From: Halobacillus salinarum
Lineage (GTDB): Bacteria > Bacillota > Bacilli > Bacillales > Halobacillaceae
DNA: 64,000 nt
Direction: 5' to 3'
NCBI RefSeq assembly: GCF_022919095.1
Contig: NZ_CP095073.1
Location: forward strand, 2,728,001 to 2,792,000
Each line of letters opens with the position of its first letter. The first letter of the stretch is position 1. A program made the translations under genes and the position numbers. The notes below the pieces were generated by a model. It made no database searches and was not told the origin of the DNA. It saw only the letters and a program-made list of their open reading frames with translations. This document shows positions 18,458 to 29,134 of this stretch, piece by piece.

Positions 18458-19653
18458 CTATACCCCTTCATTCTCCTCTTCCTCATACTCCTCAATCATG
18501 TCAGCAAACAATCCATAAACAAACGCATGAGCATCAAAGGTTTCTAAATCTGTTAATTTTTCTCCGAGTCCAACGAGTTTGACCGGAATTTCCAAATCTT
18601 TACGAATAGCCAGCACAATTCCGCCTTTAGCTGTGCCATCAAGCTTAGTTAAGACTATGCCTGAAACATCCGTCGCTTCGGAAAATGTTTTTGCCTGACT
18701 CATCGCGTTCTGCCCGGTCGTAGCATCCAGAGTCAACAGCACTTCATGAGGAGCGTCAGGGACTTCCCGTTCAATTACCCGTTTAACTTTAGAAAGTTCA
18801 TTCATCAGGTTTACCTTGTTTTGCAACCTGCCCGCTGTGTCACAAATTAATACATCTGCATCCTTAGATTTAGCTGATTTAATCGCATCAAAAATGACAG
18901 CAGCCGGATCTCCGCCAGCTCCATGTTTTACAACAGGAACATCGACACGGTCCCCCAGATTTCCAATTGTTCGATAGCCCCTGCTCTAAATGTGTCACCC
19001 GCCGCTAAGACGACACGTTTTCCTTCATTCTTCAGCTTATGGGCAAGCTTTCCAATTGTAGTAGTTTTCCCTACTCCGTTCACCCCGACAAATAAATAAA
19101 TCGTCAGCCCTTCGGAGCTTTCTCTAAGGCCTTCGAGCTCATTCTCTGTGTCATCACCATAGTACATTTCGACAAGCTTTTCAGAGATGACTTCTTTAAC
19201 ACGTTGTGTATCTTTGATGTTACGTCGTTTCACTTCCATTTGTAGTTCATCTATCATCTCCATAACCGCACTCACGCCGACATCTGCGGAAATAAGTACT
19301 TCTTCGAGTTCTTCGAAAAAATCCTCATCCACTGTACGGTACCTGGCGACGAGATCATTGATTTTACTCGAGAAGGAATCTCTCGTTTTAGCAAGACCTC
19401 TCTTAAACTTTGAAGCGACAGATTCCTCGTTAGGTTCTTCTATTTCTTCCTGTGTTTCTTCCTGCTCTTCAAGCTCAGGCTCCTCTTCTACTTCTGATTC
19501 ACCCTGTAACTCTTCCATGCGCAGTTCATGTTGTTGAGGTTCTTCGTCACCTGTCGGATCTTCATTTGCTGTTTGCTCTGCTTCTTCCTGCTCTTTCTCT
19601 TGCTCCGTTTCTTCTCCTATAAATTTTTCTTTTAGTTTTTTAAAGAAGCTCAT
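18458..19653 (-). pseudogene. ftsY: SRP receptor FtsY, frame broken by one missing G
   Basis: FtsY is the membrane-associated GTPase receptor for SRP. The 5' frame (19653 down to about 18928) encodes the acidic A domain and the N and G1 parts, including [14 protein letters not shown], and goes out of frame after QLEIWG. The 3' frame, ending at 18458, resumes with [20 protein letters not shown] and carries DTAGRLQNKVNLM and TKLDGTAKGG. One extra G in the five-G run (CCCCC at 18952-18956 on the plus strand) restores a continuous protein of about 398 residues. FtsY is essential in B. subtilis, so a sequence error is much more likely than a true pseudogene. Confidence 0.93.
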
Positions 19654-19666
19654 GACCTCATCCTTT

Positions 19667-22600
19667 CTACACTTCCAATAGTTCTGTAGTTTCTTCTAAT
19701 TTGACGGAAACCAGCTTAGACACTCCGGATTCCTGCATCGTAACCCCGTAAAGCACATCTGATTCTTCCATCGTGCCTTTCCTATGGGTAATAACGATAA
19801 ACTGCGTTTTGGAACTAAATTCTTTTAGAAACTTAGCAAACCGGTCTACATTGGCTTCATCTAAAGCAGCCTCAACTTCATCCAGCACACAAAAAGGTAC
19901 CGGACGGACTCTTAAAATAGAAAACAACAAGGCAATGGCTGTCAGTGCACGCTCTCCACCAGATAGCAGGCTGAGATTTTGAAGTTTCTTACCTGGCGGC
20001 TGGGCAACAATATCTACCCCGGTTTCCAATAGATCTTCGGGGCTTGTCAACACCAGGTCTGCTTTTCCGCCGCCGAATAAACTCTGAAAAACACTCCCGA
20101 ATTCTGCTTTGATCTTTGTAAACGTATCTTCAAAACGGCGCTGCATTTCGCCGTCCATTTCATTAATAATTGAATGCAGCGTTCGCTTAGCTTCAAGTAA
20201 ATCCTCCTGCTGTCCTGTAAGGAATTCATAACGTTCGAGGATGCGGTCATATTCTTCAATCGCACCTAAGTTTACGGTGCCAAGTTCATCGATGGATCGC
20301 TTTATGAGCTTTACGTCTGTTTCAGCTTGACGGATATCTTCTACTCTCGGAAAGTTTTGTTTAGCTTTTTCAAAAGTCATCACATATTCTTCCTGCAGGT
20401 AAGTGAGCAGATTTTCCAATTCGACGTCCATTCGACCTTCCTTAACTTCTTTCTGCTGGATTTCCTGGACAAAATTTCCATGTCTACGCTTCGTTTCTTT
20501 CAGCAGACGTTCTGCCTCCTGAACGTTCACTCCATATTCATTGCGCTCTTTTCTTCGTTCCTGAATCAGCTGGGAAGTGGCTTGTTTTCTCTGTTTTGTC
20601 TGCTCAATTTGTTCCCCAATCTCTTCTTCCGTTTGATTGGATTCTACAATCTCAACTAGTTGTTGATAAGAATCTTTATTTTGTACGAGCTGGGCTTCTG
20701 TCTCTTGATAAGAAACTCGGTAACGCTCCACTTTTTCCTGCTGGTTATTAATAAAGGAATCTTGTTCAGCGATCAGCACCTTTAGTTCCTGAACTCGCCC
20801 CTGCAAATGATCCTCGTCTAATTTTTGCTTTTGTTTTCTTTCCGTTAACGACTCAATCTCCTGTTGGATTGTTTCAAGCTGGTGATTGAGCTCCGATAGT
20901 GCAGCTTCCAAACTATCAAGTTTTTCATTCGTATACTGGTGATCTTCACGAAACTGCAGTTGATCCTGATCGAATAATTGAAGCTGGTCGTTTAAATGCT
21001 GCACTTTCAATTCCAATTCTCTCTTTTGGGATTGGATTTCATACTCTTCATTTTGAGCTTCTTCCAATTGGACCTTGAGCCTTTCCGCTTCCTGCTTCTC
21101 TTTCTGAACAGATGTTTTTAAGTGCTGGACCTTTTTCTCAACTTCTGCTGTTTTCTGCTCATACGTCGAAATTTTTTGAGTCAGCTCCTGGAGTTCCTTG
21201 TCTCTCGTAAACAAGGACTGGCCGGATTTTTTCTGGGCTCCGCCGGACATGGAACCTCCTGGATTTACAACGTCGCCTTCCAAAGTAACAACCCTGTATT
21301 TTCTGTTTAACTGCCGGGCTATGGCATTTGCCTGTTCCAATGTTTCAGCAATGACGATGTGCCCAAGTAAATGCTGAATCGCTTTTTTGTGCTTCTCTTG
21401 ATAAGAAACGAGATCACCCGCGACACCCACTACTCCTTCAAGATTCTCCAAAGACCCAGCTGCCTGTCCGTGCAGTGAGCGGGGATGGATTGATGAAAGA
21501 GGCAGAAAGGTAGCTCTTCCCTTGTTCGTCTGTTTCAGCCAATGAATAGCAGCACGGCCAGAACGTTCATCGGTAACAATCACATGCTGGGCTTGGGCAC
21601 CCAGAGCTGTTTCAATAGCCGTAATCAAATGGGAAGGTACCTCCATTACTTCTATGACAGCACCCTCGATTCCTGATAACTTTCCAGCTTCGCGTGCTTT
21701 TAACACTTCGCGCACACCTTGAAAATATCCTGAAAAATCCTCTTTCATATCTTCCAGCATTTCTTTTTTCGACCTGAGTTTTTCCATATATTGATAGCCT
21801 TGATAAAGCTTCTGCTGCCATTCTTGATAGGCGGCTTCGTTCTTCTCATAGGATTGGCTGAGCTCTGCATGGCGTCTTTGTAAACCCGTGCGTTCTTGCT
21901 CTTTTTCCGTACAGGCTGTTTGTACGGAAGTGAGTTTCTTTTCTGTTTTTTCTCTTTCCAGCCGTAAATCTTTAAACTTATCCTGCTGTCTGTCCTGTTT
22001 TGTAGAAAGCTGCTCCTGCTGCTGGCTTAAGAGCTGTTTTTCATTCTTTTTAGCAGCCTGATCATTCAGGAGATCAATGTATTCACTTTTTAATTCTTCG
22101 ATTTGGTCTTCGATATTCTGTGCGCCCTGGCTTAATGTTTCATTCGTTTCCTTTAGTTCCTTCTTAAGCTGCCTTCCTTGATTTCTGGCCTCTGTAAGCT
22201 CTGAATTTTCTTTTTGAAGAGTTACCTTCAGTTCCTCAAGCTTTATCGAAAGCTCTTTGTATTCGCCTTCAATTTTTGTCTTGTTTTCCGAATAATGCTT
22301 GTGTCTTTCCTTCATCAGCTCTTTTTTACCTTCAAGATTCTCTAAATCTTTCGTAAGAACAAGCAAGGTCTCCTGCAGATCTTCAATGGATTCATCCAGC
22401 GCCTGCATCTGGTCACGCTGTCGTTCAATTTTTTCCTGACCTGATTCAATCGAGTTGTTAAGCTCTTCTTCCTGCTGCTTAATTTCTTTCAGTTCATCAA
22501 GCAGCTTTTGCCAATCACTGTGCAGTGATTCAATCTGTGTAATTAAAAGAGAGACTTCTATTTTCTTCAATTCTTCCTTTTTTTCCAGATAATCTTTTGC

Positions 22601-23233
22601 AACCGAAGCCTGTAGTTTCAGCGGTTCCAGCTGTCCTTCAATTTCATAGACGATATCTTCCACCCGGTTTAAATTCTCCTGCGTTTCCCCGAGCTTCTGT
22701 TCCGCTTTTCTCTTTCGCTGTTTATATTTAAGGACTCCGGCAGCTTCTTCAAAAATCGACCTTCTCTCTTCGGCCTTTGAACTTAAAATTTCTTCAACTT
22801 TCCCCTGGCTTATGATCGAGAAAGCTTCCTTCCCAAGCCCGGAATCCATAAACAAGTCGACAATATCTTTTAACCGGCACGTTTGATTGTTTATATAAAA
22901 TTCACTTTCACCCGACCGATATACTCTGCGGGTGACACTGACTTCCTCATAATCAAGGGGAAGTGTCTGGTCTTTATTGTTTAAAGTTAAAGTTACTTCT
23001 GCCATGTTTAACGGTTTTCTCGAGTCACTGCCGGCAAAAATAATATCTTCCATTTTTGACCCTCTCAGTGACTTTGCCGATTGTTCTCCGAGCACCCAGC
23101 GAATGGCATCCGTAATATTACTCTTCCCACTGCCATTCGGTCCAACGACAGAGGTTACGCCATTTACAAAATCTACGGTAACCCGTTCAGCAAACGACTT
23201 AAAACCTTTGGTATCTAAACGTTTGAGGAACAT
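19667..23233 (-). CDS. smc: Chromosome partition protein SMC
   Basis: A 1188-residue SMC ATPase, core of the condensin complex with ScpA and ScpB. The Walker A motif [20 protein letters not shown] is near residue 32. Two long coiled coils flank a hinge around 510-660 ([21 protein letters not shown]). The C-terminal head has [16 protein letters not shown] and [16 protein letters not shown]. The start is placed at [11 protein letters not shown] (23233): AGGAGG lies 6 nt upstream, whereas the ATG two codons earlier directly abuts that site. It precedes ftsY by 13 bp. Confidence 0.97.
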   Translation of the reverse strand: MFLKRLDTKGFKSFAERVTVDFVNGVTSVVGPNGSGKSNITDAIRWVLGEQSAKSLRGSKMEDIIFAGSDSRKPLNMAEVTLTLNNKDQTLPLDYEEVSVTRRVYRSGESEFYINNQTCRLKDIVDLFMDSGLGKEAFSIISQGKVEEILSSKAEERRSIFEEAAGVLKYKQRKRKAEQKLGETQENLNRVEDIVYEIEGQLEPLKLQASVAKDYLEKKEELKKIEVSLLITQIESLHSDWQKLLDELKEIKQQEEELNNSIESGQEKIERQRDQMQALDESIEDLQETLLVLTKDLENLEGKKELMKERHKHYSENKTKIEGEYKELSIKLEELKVTLQKENSELTEARNQGRQLKKELKETNETLSQGAQNIEDQIEELKSEYIDLLNDQAAKKNEKQLLSQQQEQLSTKQDRQQDKFKDLRLEREKTEKKLTSVQTACTEKEQERTGLQRRHAELSQSYEKNEAAYQEWQQKLYQGYQYMEKLRSKKEMLEDMKEDFSGYFQGVREVLKAREAGKLSGIEGAVIEVMEVPSHLITAIETALGAQAQHVIVTDERSGRAAIHWLKQTNKGRATFLPLSSIHPRSLHGQAAGSLENLEGVVGVAGDLVSYQEKHKKAIQHLLGHIVIAETLEQANAIARQLNRKYRVVTLEGDVVNPGGSMSGGAQKKSGQSLFTRDKELQELTQKISTYEQKTAEVEKKVQHLKTSVQKEKQEAERLKVQLEEAQNEEYEIQSQKRELELKVQHLNDQLQLFDQDQLQFREDHQYTNEKLDSLEAALSELNHQLETIQQEIESLTERKQKQKLDEDHLQGRVQELKVLIAEQDSFINNQQEKVERYRVSYQETEAQLVQNKDSYQQLVEIVESNQTEEEIGEQIEQTKQRKQATSQLIQERRKERNEYGVNVQEAERLLKETKRRHGNFVQEIQQKEVKEGRMDVELENLLTYLQEEYVMTFEKAKQNFPRVEDIRQAETDVKLIKRSIDELGTVNLGAIEEYDRILERYEFLTGQQEDLLEAKRTLHSIINEMDGEMQRRFEDTFTKIKAEFGSVFQSLFGGGKADLVLTSPEDLLETGVDIVAQPPGKKLQNLSLLSGGERALTAIALLFSILRVRPVPFCVLDEVEAALDEANVDRFAKFLKEFSSKTQFIVITHRKGTMEESDVLYGVTMQESGVSKLVSVKLEETTELLEV

Positions 23234-23283
23234 ATTCATCCTCCTGTATAATTAGCAATCTTTCAGTGTTCAACTTAGTTATT

Positions 23284-23291
23284 TTATCATA
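23284..23291 (-). promoter_or_regulatory. Extended -10 promoter candidate for smc-ftsY
   Basis: On the minus strand TGATAAAAT lies about 50 bp upstream of smc, with no good -35. The same extended -10 occurs before xerC and yloC. A separate smc promoter is expected because a terminator and an opposing gene lie between rnc and smc. Confidence 0.45.
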
Positions 23292-23435
23292 AACTTAACG
23301 GTTGCGGTAGGATCCTTCTCTACAGCGCACTAAATGAAAGGGCTTACACTATTAATAAGGGTTTTAAAAACGATCTAATTAATTTATCATAGAAACTACT
23401 AAAAAGAGTTGAAGTTAGTGAAGGAGGAAAAAAGA

Positions 23436-23657
23436 GTGAGTTTAGAAGAAGCAACTACGGATAATTTAGAGGTACTGATTAATGATATGGCAGACAAACT
23501 CCAAGTCGTCAATCGTTCCATTATGGACCCGGAAGACTATGACCTCAGTAAATACGATGAAATCAAGTCCCTCCATGATGTCATTCAAATGAAAGGTCAG
23601 CTGAGTGTATCAGAGATCCAGGCTTTTGTTCAAGAGCTTGGTCAATACCGTAAATAA
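23436..23657 (+). CDS. DUF1128 family protein
   Basis: A 73-residue acidic, helical protein of the DUF1128 family (B. subtilis YfkK type), function unknown. Recognisable segments are NDMADKLQVVNRSIM, DLSKYDEIKSLHDVI and the C-terminal FVQELGQYRK. The start is the GTG at 23436, 8 nt after AAGGAGG; the frame is open further upstream to a TTG that has no ribosome site. It is a plus-strand gene inserted between rnc and smc, which are adjacent in B. subtilis. Confidence 0.85.
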   Translation: MSLEEATTDNLEVLINDMADKLQVVNRSIMDPEDYDLSKYDEIKSLHDVIQMKGQLSVSEIQAFVQELGQYRK

Positions 23658-23665
23658 TAAAAATG

Positions 23666-23702
23666 AAAGCCCGTAAGGAACCCTTCGTTCCCTGCGGGCT
23701 TT
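23666..23702. terminator. Bidirectional terminator between the DUF1128 gene and rnc
   Basis: AAAGCCCG / CGGGCTTT with an inner GGAAC / GTTCC stem. It is followed by T residues on the plus strand and directly adjoins the rnc stop on the minus strand, so it can end both convergent transcripts. Confidence 0.85.
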
Positions 23703-24395
23703 TTATTGGTACGCATTATGGTTAAGTAGTGCTTGTTGAGCAGCTTTTTGTTCGGCTTCTTTTTTTGTTCGGCCAATCCCAATCCCCGCTGTCTCTTCTT
23801 TAATTCTTACATGAGCAATAAATTCACGGCTGTGGGCAGGTCCTCTTTCTTCTACGATTTCATATTCAATCTTACTGTGGTTGTCCCGTTGGATAAATTC
23901 TTGAAGCTGACTCTTAAAATCCATCGCATGAGAAAAAGCACCTTTTTTAATTTTAGGATAGACATACTTCTCCAGGAAAAGAATGACTTGGTCAAAACCC
24001 TGATCAAGATAAAGAGCCCCAATGAATGCTTCAAACACATCAGCAAGAAGCGCCGGCCGGCTTCTTCCTCCCGTCATTTCCTCTCCTTTGCCAAGCAGAA
24101 TATAATCTTGAAAATTCAGCTCATTGGCAAATTTCACGAGAGACACTTCACAAACGATGGAGGCACGAAATTTAGTTAGCTCTCCTTCAGCCATATCAGG
24201 GAATTCACGATATAAATATTGGGATACTCCAAGCTCAAGTACAGCGTCCCCTAAAAACTCAAGCCGTTCATTATCTTCCCGGTCCTTTTTTCGATGCTCA
24301 TTCACATAGGATGAATGGGTAAAAGCTTGTTCCAGTAACGATAGTTCATTAAAGGAAATATCTATTTTTTTTTGCAAACTGGAAAAATCGTCCAT
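23703..24395 (-). CDS. rnc: Ribonuclease III
   Basis: A 230-residue RNase III that processes rRNA, scRNA and double-stranded transcripts. The catalytic signature [14 protein letters not shown] lies near residue 42, a second acidic site in [16 protein letters not shown] near 120, and a C-terminal double-stranded-RNA-binding domain (about 155-228) ends [16 protein letters not shown]-like. It is the last gene of the fapR-plsX-fabD-fabG-acpP-rnc block. Confidence 0.96.
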   Translation of the reverse strand: MDDFSSLQKKIDISFNELSLLEQAFTHSSYVNEHRKKDREDNERLEFLGDAVLELGVSQYLYREFPDMAEGELTKFRASIVCEVSLVKFANELNFQDYILLGKGEEMTGGRSRPALLADVFEAFIGALYLDQGFDQVILFLEKYVYPKIKKGAFSHAMDFKSQLQEFIQRDNHSKIEYEIVEERGPAHSREFIAHVRIKEETAGIGIGRTKKEAEQKAAQQALLNHNAYQ

Positions 24396-24433
24396 AGTTC
24401 ACCTTATCCTTTACAATAGAATCATACAGAAAG

Positions 24434-24456
24434 GCTGCCTACAAAAAGCAGGCAGC
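24434..24456 (-). terminator. Hairpin between acpP and rnc
   Basis: GCTGCC / GGCAGC with an 11-nt loop in the 71-bp gap; the following bases on the minus strand (CTTTCTGT) form only a poor T-run. It may attenuate transcription into rnc or set acpP mRNA ends. Confidence 0.5.
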
Positions 24457-24466
24457 TATTCAAAGT

Positions 24467-24700
24467 TTAGCTCTGGCTGCTTATGTAATTCACAGCATCG
24501 CCAACTGTATTAATCTTTTCAGCTTCTTCATCGGAGATTTCCATATCAAACTCATCTTCAAGCTCCATTACTAATTCTACAACATCAAGAGAGTCTGCTT
24601 CTAGATCTTCTTTGAAGGAAGCTTCCATTTTTACTTTTGATTCGTCTACATCAAGACGGTCGACAATGATTTGTTTTACACGGTCAAATGTTTCTGCCAT
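24467..24700 (-). CDS. acpP: Acyl carrier protein
   Basis: A 77-residue acidic acyl carrier protein. The phosphopantetheine serine is in the motif [15 protein letters not shown] near residue 37. It carries growing acyl chains for FabG, FabD and PlsX encoded just upstream in the operon. A good AGGGAGG-type site precedes the ATG. Confidence 0.97.
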   Translation of the reverse strand: MAETFDRVKQIIVDRLDVDESKVKMEASFKEDLEADSLDVVELVMELEDEFDMEISDEEAEKINTVGDAVNYISSQS

Positions 24701-24760
24701 TGGAACTTCACCTCCCTTCAGTCATTATAGTAAATTTCCCGGCGGAAAACCAGATTATTT

Positions 24761-25501
24761 TCACATCACCATTCCGCCGTCCACATGAAGAGTCTGTCCT
24801 GTCATGTAGGAAGCATCCTCTGAAGCGAGGAAACGAACTACACGGCTGACATCTTTCCCGCTGCCGAGACGCTTTAACGGAATTAAAGCAAGCATCTGTT
24901 CACGCTGCTCCTCGGTAAGTGCATCTGTCATATCTGTGGAAATATAACCTGGAGCAACAGCATTTACTAGGATATTACGTGTGGCTAGTTCTTTTGCAGA
25001 TGATTTCGTCAAGCCGATGACTCCTGCTTTCGCGGCTACATAATTTGCCTGCCCCGGATTACCTGAAACCCCTACAATCGAGGCAATATTAATGATGCGC
25101 CCGTATTTCTGCTTCATCATCTGCCTGGTCACAGCTTTCGTACAAAGGAAGACCCCTTTAAGATTTATATCAATTACATCATCGAATTCTTCTTCTTTCA
25201 TTCTCATCAGCAGATTATCTTTCGTTATCCCTGCATTATTAACGAGGATGTCAAGCCGTCCAAATTCACTGACAACCGTTTTAATCATATTCGTCACATC
25301 ATCGCTGTCTGCTACGTTGGCTTGAATTTTAATGGCCTCTCCACCCTGCTCTTTAATCAGGTTTACGACTTCCTCCGCTTTTGCTTCGCTGCCAGCATAA
25401 TTGACCGCCACTTTTGCGCCTTTAGCAGCAAGCTCTAGTGCGATGGCTCTGCCTATTCCTCTTGATGCACCTGTGACTAAAGCTACTTGTTCATTCAGCA
25501 T
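24761..25501 (-). CDS. fabG: 3-oxoacyl-[acyl-carrier-protein] reductase
   Basis: A 246-residue short-chain dehydrogenase catalysing the NADPH-dependent reduction of beta-ketoacyl-ACP. The nucleotide-binding [12 protein letters not shown] motif is near residue 10, NNAGIT near 88, and the catalytic Ser-Tyr-Lys in [10 protein letters not shown] and [10 protein letters not shown]. It overlaps fabD by one base, indicating translational coupling. Confidence 0.97.
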   Translation of the reverse strand: MLNEQVALVTGASRGIGRAIALELAAKGAKVAVNYAGSEAKAEEVVNLIKEQGGEAIKIQANVADSDDVTNMIKTVVSEFGRLDILVNNAGITKDNLLMRMKEEEFDDVIDINLKGVFLCTKAVTRQMMKQKYGRIINIASIVGVSGNPGQANYVAAKAGVIGLTKSSAKELATRNILVNAVAPGYISTDMTDALTEEQREQMLALIPLKRLGSGKDVSRVVRFLASEDASYMTGQTLHVDGGMVM

Positions 25502-26442
25502 TAAGACTCCTCCTTATACCACGTAATCAGTTCGCTGACAGATTCCGGGTTTTGTATCGCAAAAGTCTTCGTTCTTCTGTTCACTTTTTTTACTAAACCA
25601 CTCAATACTTTTCCATGGCCCACTTCAACGATAGCATCTAATTCTTGAGTCGTGAAGCTCTCTAATATTTCCTGGAACCGCACTGGAGAGTACAGCTGTT
25701 CAACAAGGAGTTTTTCAATTTTTTCAGGCTCCTGAACAGGCTGAGCCGTGACGTTCGCATAAACAGGAATATCCGCTTTCGTTACGGTCGTTTCGTTTAA
25801 ATAACGGGAAAAATCTTCGCTTGCTGGTTCCATCAGCTTCGAGTGAAACGGACCGCTTACATTTAGGGGGAGCACACGTTTTGCCCCGTTTTCTTTAAGG
25901 TAAGAAGAGGCTTCTTCCACTCCTTCCCTTGTTCCGGAAATGACAATTTGACCGGGGCAGTTAATGTTTGCAAGATCCACCACTTCGTCTGAATGCAATT
26001 CGGCTATAGCAGCTTCGATGTCTTCCTTAGACAGCCCCAGGACAGCAGCCATCGCCCCTTTACCAGTAGGGTAAGCTTCCTCCATCAGCTTCCCGCGGAT
26101 ATGGACAAGCTTCACCGCTTCTATTGGAGTAAGCGCTCCCGCAGAAACTAGCGCACTGTATTCACCCAGACTATGCCCTGCGGTCATCACTGGTTCTATT
26201 CCTGCTTCTTTCAATACTAATGCGATGGCAGCACTGTTTAACAATAATGCAGGCTGGGCATTTTCTGTTTTAGTCAGTTCATCTGAAGGACCTTCAAACA
26301 TCAGTTTTGTCAAAGGGTAACCGAGCGCTTCGTCAGCCTCGTCAAACAATTCTCTCACCTTATCATACTGGTCGTACATATCTTTGCCCATTCCTACTTC
26401 CTGAGAACCTTGCCCTGGAAAAATAAAAGCTAATTGCTTCAT
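25501..26442 (-). CDS. fabD: Malonyl-CoA-acyl carrier protein transacylase
   Basis: A 313-residue transacylase that charges ACP with malonyl groups. The active-site serine is in [17 protein letters not shown] near residue 90, with the catalytic His in GPFHSKLM near 200; the N-terminal [16 protein letters not shown] is typical. It overlaps plsX by 4 bp (ATGA). Confidence 0.97.
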   Translation of the reverse strand: MKQLAFIFPGQGSQEVGMGKDMYDQYDKVRELFDEADEALGYPLTKLMFEGPSDELTKTENAQPALLLNSAAIALVLKEAGIEPVMTAGHSLGEYSALVSAGALTPIEAVKLVHIRGKLMEEAYPTGKGAMAAVLGLSKEDIEAAIAELHSDEVVDLANINCPGQIVISGTREGVEEASSYLKENGAKRVLPLNVSGPFHSKLMEPASEDFSRYLNETTVTKADIPVYANVTAQPVQEPEKIEKLLVEQLYSPVRFQEILESFTTQELDAIVEVGHGKVLSGLVKKVNRRTKTFAIQNPESVSELITWYKEES

Positions 26443-27446
26443 TTTTGCTCCTCCTCCTTCAACCGCAATTCTTTAAGTGTTTTTGCTATCGTCCTAGTGA
26501 CATTTTGTTCGACCATTTGCTCTGCCTGGCGGATTGCACTGTATACGGCTCTCGCATTGGATGAACCATGGGCTTTAATTACTGGCGCCGCTAATCCAAA
26601 CAAGCCAGCTCCTCCATACTCCGAATAATCCAGCTGCTTTTGTAATCCCTTTAAATCACTTTTTACTAGACCTGCAGCGATTTTTGTTTTCATGTTGGAC
26701 ATAAAGGTTTTTTTCATCATAGAAAACATCGTAAGTGCCGTGCCTTCTATTGTTTTTAAAGCGATATTTCCTGTAAACCCGTCCGTAATGACTACATCAG
26801 CTGCTCCATCAAGCAAGTCTCTAGCCTCCACATTGCCGATAAAATGGATTGGTGCTTCTTTCATCCGCTGAAAAGCTTTTTTTGTAAGATCGCTGCCTTT
26901 GCCTTCTTCCGTTCCTACATTCAGCAGCCCTACGCGCGGAGTTTTAACGCCCCGGACATTTTCAGAGTAAATGGATCCGATGATCGCATATTGCAGCAGA
27001 TGCTCTGCCTTTGCATCCACATTAGCCCCGACATCAAGCATTAAAAACCCGCTTCCATCCTGAGTAGGAAGGGTTGGACTCAAGGCGGGCCGCTCCACGC
27101 CTTCCATTCTGCCTACAATGAACAAACCAGCACTCATGAGAGCTCCCGTATTTCCAGCTGAAATACAAGCTTCGGCACGACCCTCGCTTACTTCCTTGGC
27201 CATTAGTACCATGGATGCATTTTTCTTTCTTCTGACTGCCCGCACAGGCTCATCTTCTGAAGTAATAACTTCAGTGGTATGTAAAATTGATATATTGGAT
27301 TCCTCATTTAAATGAGGGCGGATCTTTTCCTCATCTCCAACTAAAGTTATCTCTAAAGCCGGGTTGGCATGAACTGCCTCTACCGCTCCTTTCACAATGG
27401 CTTCTGGTGCGTGGTCTCCGCCCATTGCGTCAATGGCTAGTTTCAT
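26439..27446 (-). CDS. plsX: Phosphate acyltransferase PlsX
   Basis: A 335-residue acyl-ACP:phosphate acyltransferase that starts phospholipid synthesis. It begins [20 protein letters not shown] and contains SAGNTGALM and [14 protein letters not shown]. The frame is open upstream inside fapR, but the ATG at 27446 gives the family N-terminus. It overlaps the fapR 3' end by 17 bp. Confidence 0.96.
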   Translation of the reverse strand: MKLAIDAMGGDHAPEAIVKGAVEAVHANPALEITLVGDEEKIRPHLNEESNISILHTTEVITSEDEPVRAVRRKKNASMVLMAKEVSEGRAEACISAGNTGALMSAGLFIVGRMEGVERPALSPTLPTQDGSGFLMLDVGANVDAKAEHLLQYAIIGSIYSENVRGVKTPRVGLLNVGTEEGKGSDLTKKAFQRMKEAPIHFIGNVEARDLLDGAADVVITDGFTGNIALKTIEGTALTMFSMMKKTFMSNMKTKIAAGLVKSDLKGLQKQLDYSEYGGAGLFGLAAPVIKAHGSSNARAVYSAIRQAEQMVEQNVTRTIAKTLKELRLKEEEQK

Positions 27447-28023
27447 GGTTATCAAGCTCCTTGTGTTGATTTGAGCGAAACATCTCAAACAAACCCGAAA
27501 ACACTTCTTCGTTCTCCACATAGCTGTGAACAGAAACGATTGTCCGGCCTTTTTCGTCCTCACCCTGAACCGTGGCTTTCGCAACTACTCGTTCCCCTAA
27601 TTTAACCTGCCTTCTAAAAGCAATGTCCGAACGGGCAGTGAGCGCAAGCTCATCGTTTATTACCGCTACAGCTAAGGAGTTGGCTTGGGCAAATAAATGA
27701 TGGCCGCGGGCAATATTGTTTCTGGAAAATACATGTTCCTGTCTGACGTCAAAAATTGAAAGCGCTCTCTCGTCCAATTCCAGGTCAATAACCTCCCCGA
27801 TTACTTCTTCTATAGGGAGTGCCTTAACAGTTTCCTTCCACTCTTGTGTTGCGACAGATTTTATTCGTTCCCGAAGCTCAGGAATGGATAACTCCATCCG
27901 GTCAAGTCTTATCGTTTGAATGCTTACTCCAAATTGTTTCGCTAAGTCTTCATCTGTAATAAAAGGAGTGCGCTCAATCGTCTGTTTGAGCTCCTCCTGA
28001 CGTAATTGTTTTGATTTTTTCAT
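27430..28023 (-). CDS. fapR: Fatty acid and phospholipid biosynthesis repressor FapR
   Basis: A 197-residue malonyl-CoA-responsive repressor. An N-terminal helix-turn-helix ([28 protein letters not shown]-like, about 20-48) precedes a hotdog-fold effector domain containing [18 protein letters not shown]. It heads the lipid operon and controls itself: a FapR-type operator sits directly downstream of the promoter -10. Confidence 0.96.
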   Translation of the reverse strand: MKKSKQLRQEELKQTIERTPFITDEDLAKQFGVSIQTIRLDRMELSIPELRERIKSVATQEWKETVKALPIEEVIGEVIDLELDERALSIFDVRQEHVFSRNNIARGHHLFAQANSLAVAVINDELALTARSDIAFRRQVKLGERVVAKATVQGEDEKGRTIVSVHSYVENEEVFSGLFEMFRSNQHKELDNHETSH

Positions 28024-28062
28024 TCATTTCCACCGCCTGTACCCTTCCAAGTAACTTCAACC

Positions 28063-28079
28063 TTATGACTAGGTACTAA
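28063..28079 (-). promoter_or_regulatory. FapR operator
   Basis: The 17-bp imperfect palindrome TTAGTACCTAGTCATAA (minus strand) matches the FapR box pattern TTAGTACCTnnTACTAA in its left half and centre. It lies immediately downstream of the -10 element, covering the transcription start, where bound FapR would block initiation. Confidence 0.85.
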
Positions 28080-28083
28080 TAGT

Positions 28084-28112
28084 AATATATAATAGCTGAA
28101 CCGTTTACGCAA
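28084..28112 (-). promoter_or_regulatory. Sigma-A promoter of the fapR operon
   Basis: TTGCGT, a 17-nt spacer and TATATT on the minus strand, about 60 bp upstream of fapR, with the FapR operator 5 bp downstream. The same -35/-10 sequences are used for rplS. Confidence 0.8.
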
Positions 28113-28131
28113 GACTTGCCCCTCGCTCTGC

Positions 28132-29037
28132 TTATAATTGAATGCCTGGCTCAGCTGTTAATAATTTACCTGCGGTATCTATACAGGCATTTACCCCAAA
28201 TGCTAATCCATAATTCCTTCTTCCATGACCAAACTTGAATCCGCTTAGCACAGGAAAGGGGGCCGATTGAAAAAAGCAGCGAAAAAAATAATCAAGCTCC
28301 TTACTATACGCTTCTTGATCCTTATCCATCGTAAAATCTCCTATGACGACTCCTTGAATACCATTAAACTTACCGGAGGACTTTAGCTGCTGCAGCATGG
28401 CATCAATTCTGTAAACAGGTTCATTCACATCTTCAATGACAAGTATTTTTCCTATTGTTTCGATTTCAAAAGGCGTGCCAATCGTATCAGTTAAAACGGT
28501 TAAATTTCCGCCTGTCAGACTTCCCGCTCTTTTTCCTTCCGCTATGACCTGGAGTGGAGAAATCCTATCATTGTAAGCAAGACCAAGAGGCTGAAAAAGC
28601 TGCAAAAAAGAAAAACGGGCCGCTGAATTAAAATCCGAGACTATCATCGGTCCATGAAACGTAACGAGACCCGTAAACTTTTGAATTGCCATATGTAAAT
28701 AAGTAATATCGCTGTAACCCCAGAAAATCTTTGGATGGCACTTTATTAAATCATAATCGATGCCTTCAGCTATCCTAGCGGTTCCGTATCCGCCTCTAGC
28801 GCAAAATACAGCTCGAATATAAGGATTCAGAAACATTTCGTGTAAATCGCCTAGCCTGACTTGATCAGAACCTGCTAAATAACCTTGCTTTTCGGTTACA
28901 GTTCGTCCAAGATAAACCTTTAACCCCAGTGATTGAAGAAACTGAATCCCGCGGGTTAACTTCCTTTGATCAGGAGAACTCGCCGGTGCTATTACACCTA
29001 CAGCGTCTCCTCGGCGCAGTGCTTTCGGCTGTATCAT
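28132..29037 (-). CDS. LD-carboxypeptidase (MccF/LdcA family, S66)
   Basis: A 301-residue serine peptidase of family S66, which trims the D-Ala from murein tetrapeptides during peptidoglycan recycling or hydrolyses microcin-like adducts. It begins with GDAVGVIAPASSP; FCARGGYGTARI is followed by the nucleophile Ser in FWGYSDITYLH near residue 112, and the catalytic Glu and His are expected in ILVIEDVNEP and GFKFGHGRRNYG. No signal peptide is seen, so cytoplasmic. It is inserted between fapR and recG, neighbours in B. subtilis, and has a long hairpin directly before its ribosome binding site. Confidence 0.9.
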   Translation of the reverse strand: MIQPKALRRGDAVGVIAPASSPDQRKLTRGIQFLQSLGLKVYLGRTVTEKQGYLAGSDQVRLGDLHEMFLNPYIRAVFCARGGYGTARIAEGIDYDLIKCHPKIFWGYSDITYLHMAIQKFTGLVTFHGPMIVSDFNSAARFSFLQLFQPLGLAYNDRISPLQVIAEGKRAGSLTGGNLTVLTDTIGTPFEIETIGKILVIEDVNEPVYRIDAMLQQLKSSGKFNGIQGVVIGDFTMDKDQEAYSKELDYFFRCFFQSAPFPVLSGFKFGHGRRNYGLAFGVNACIDTAGKLLTAEPGIQL

Positions 29038-29054
29038 CTTCTTATCCTCCCTAG

Positions 29055-29101
29055 TTAAAATAGGAAACCTTCCGCATGCGTTTTAAGGTTTCCTATTTTA
29101 A
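29055..29101 (-). terminator. Long hairpin between recG and the LD-carboxypeptidase gene
   Basis: A 17-bp perfect stem TTAAAATAGGAAACCTT / AAGGTTTCCTATTTTAA with a 13-nt loop. It resembles a recG terminator with four T residues in the stem arm, but it lies only about 8 bp from the AGGGAGG site of the LD-carboxypeptidase gene, leaving no room for a promoter in between. Confidence 0.7.
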
Positions 29102-29134
29102 AAGATATGCAGGACAAGAGGTGACTTTTACCTG

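Noticed and set aside
23240-23270. TTGAAC-17-TATACA as the smc promoter
   Set aside because: The -10 abuts the AGGAGG site, so transcription would begin inside the start codon region and lose the ribosome binding site.
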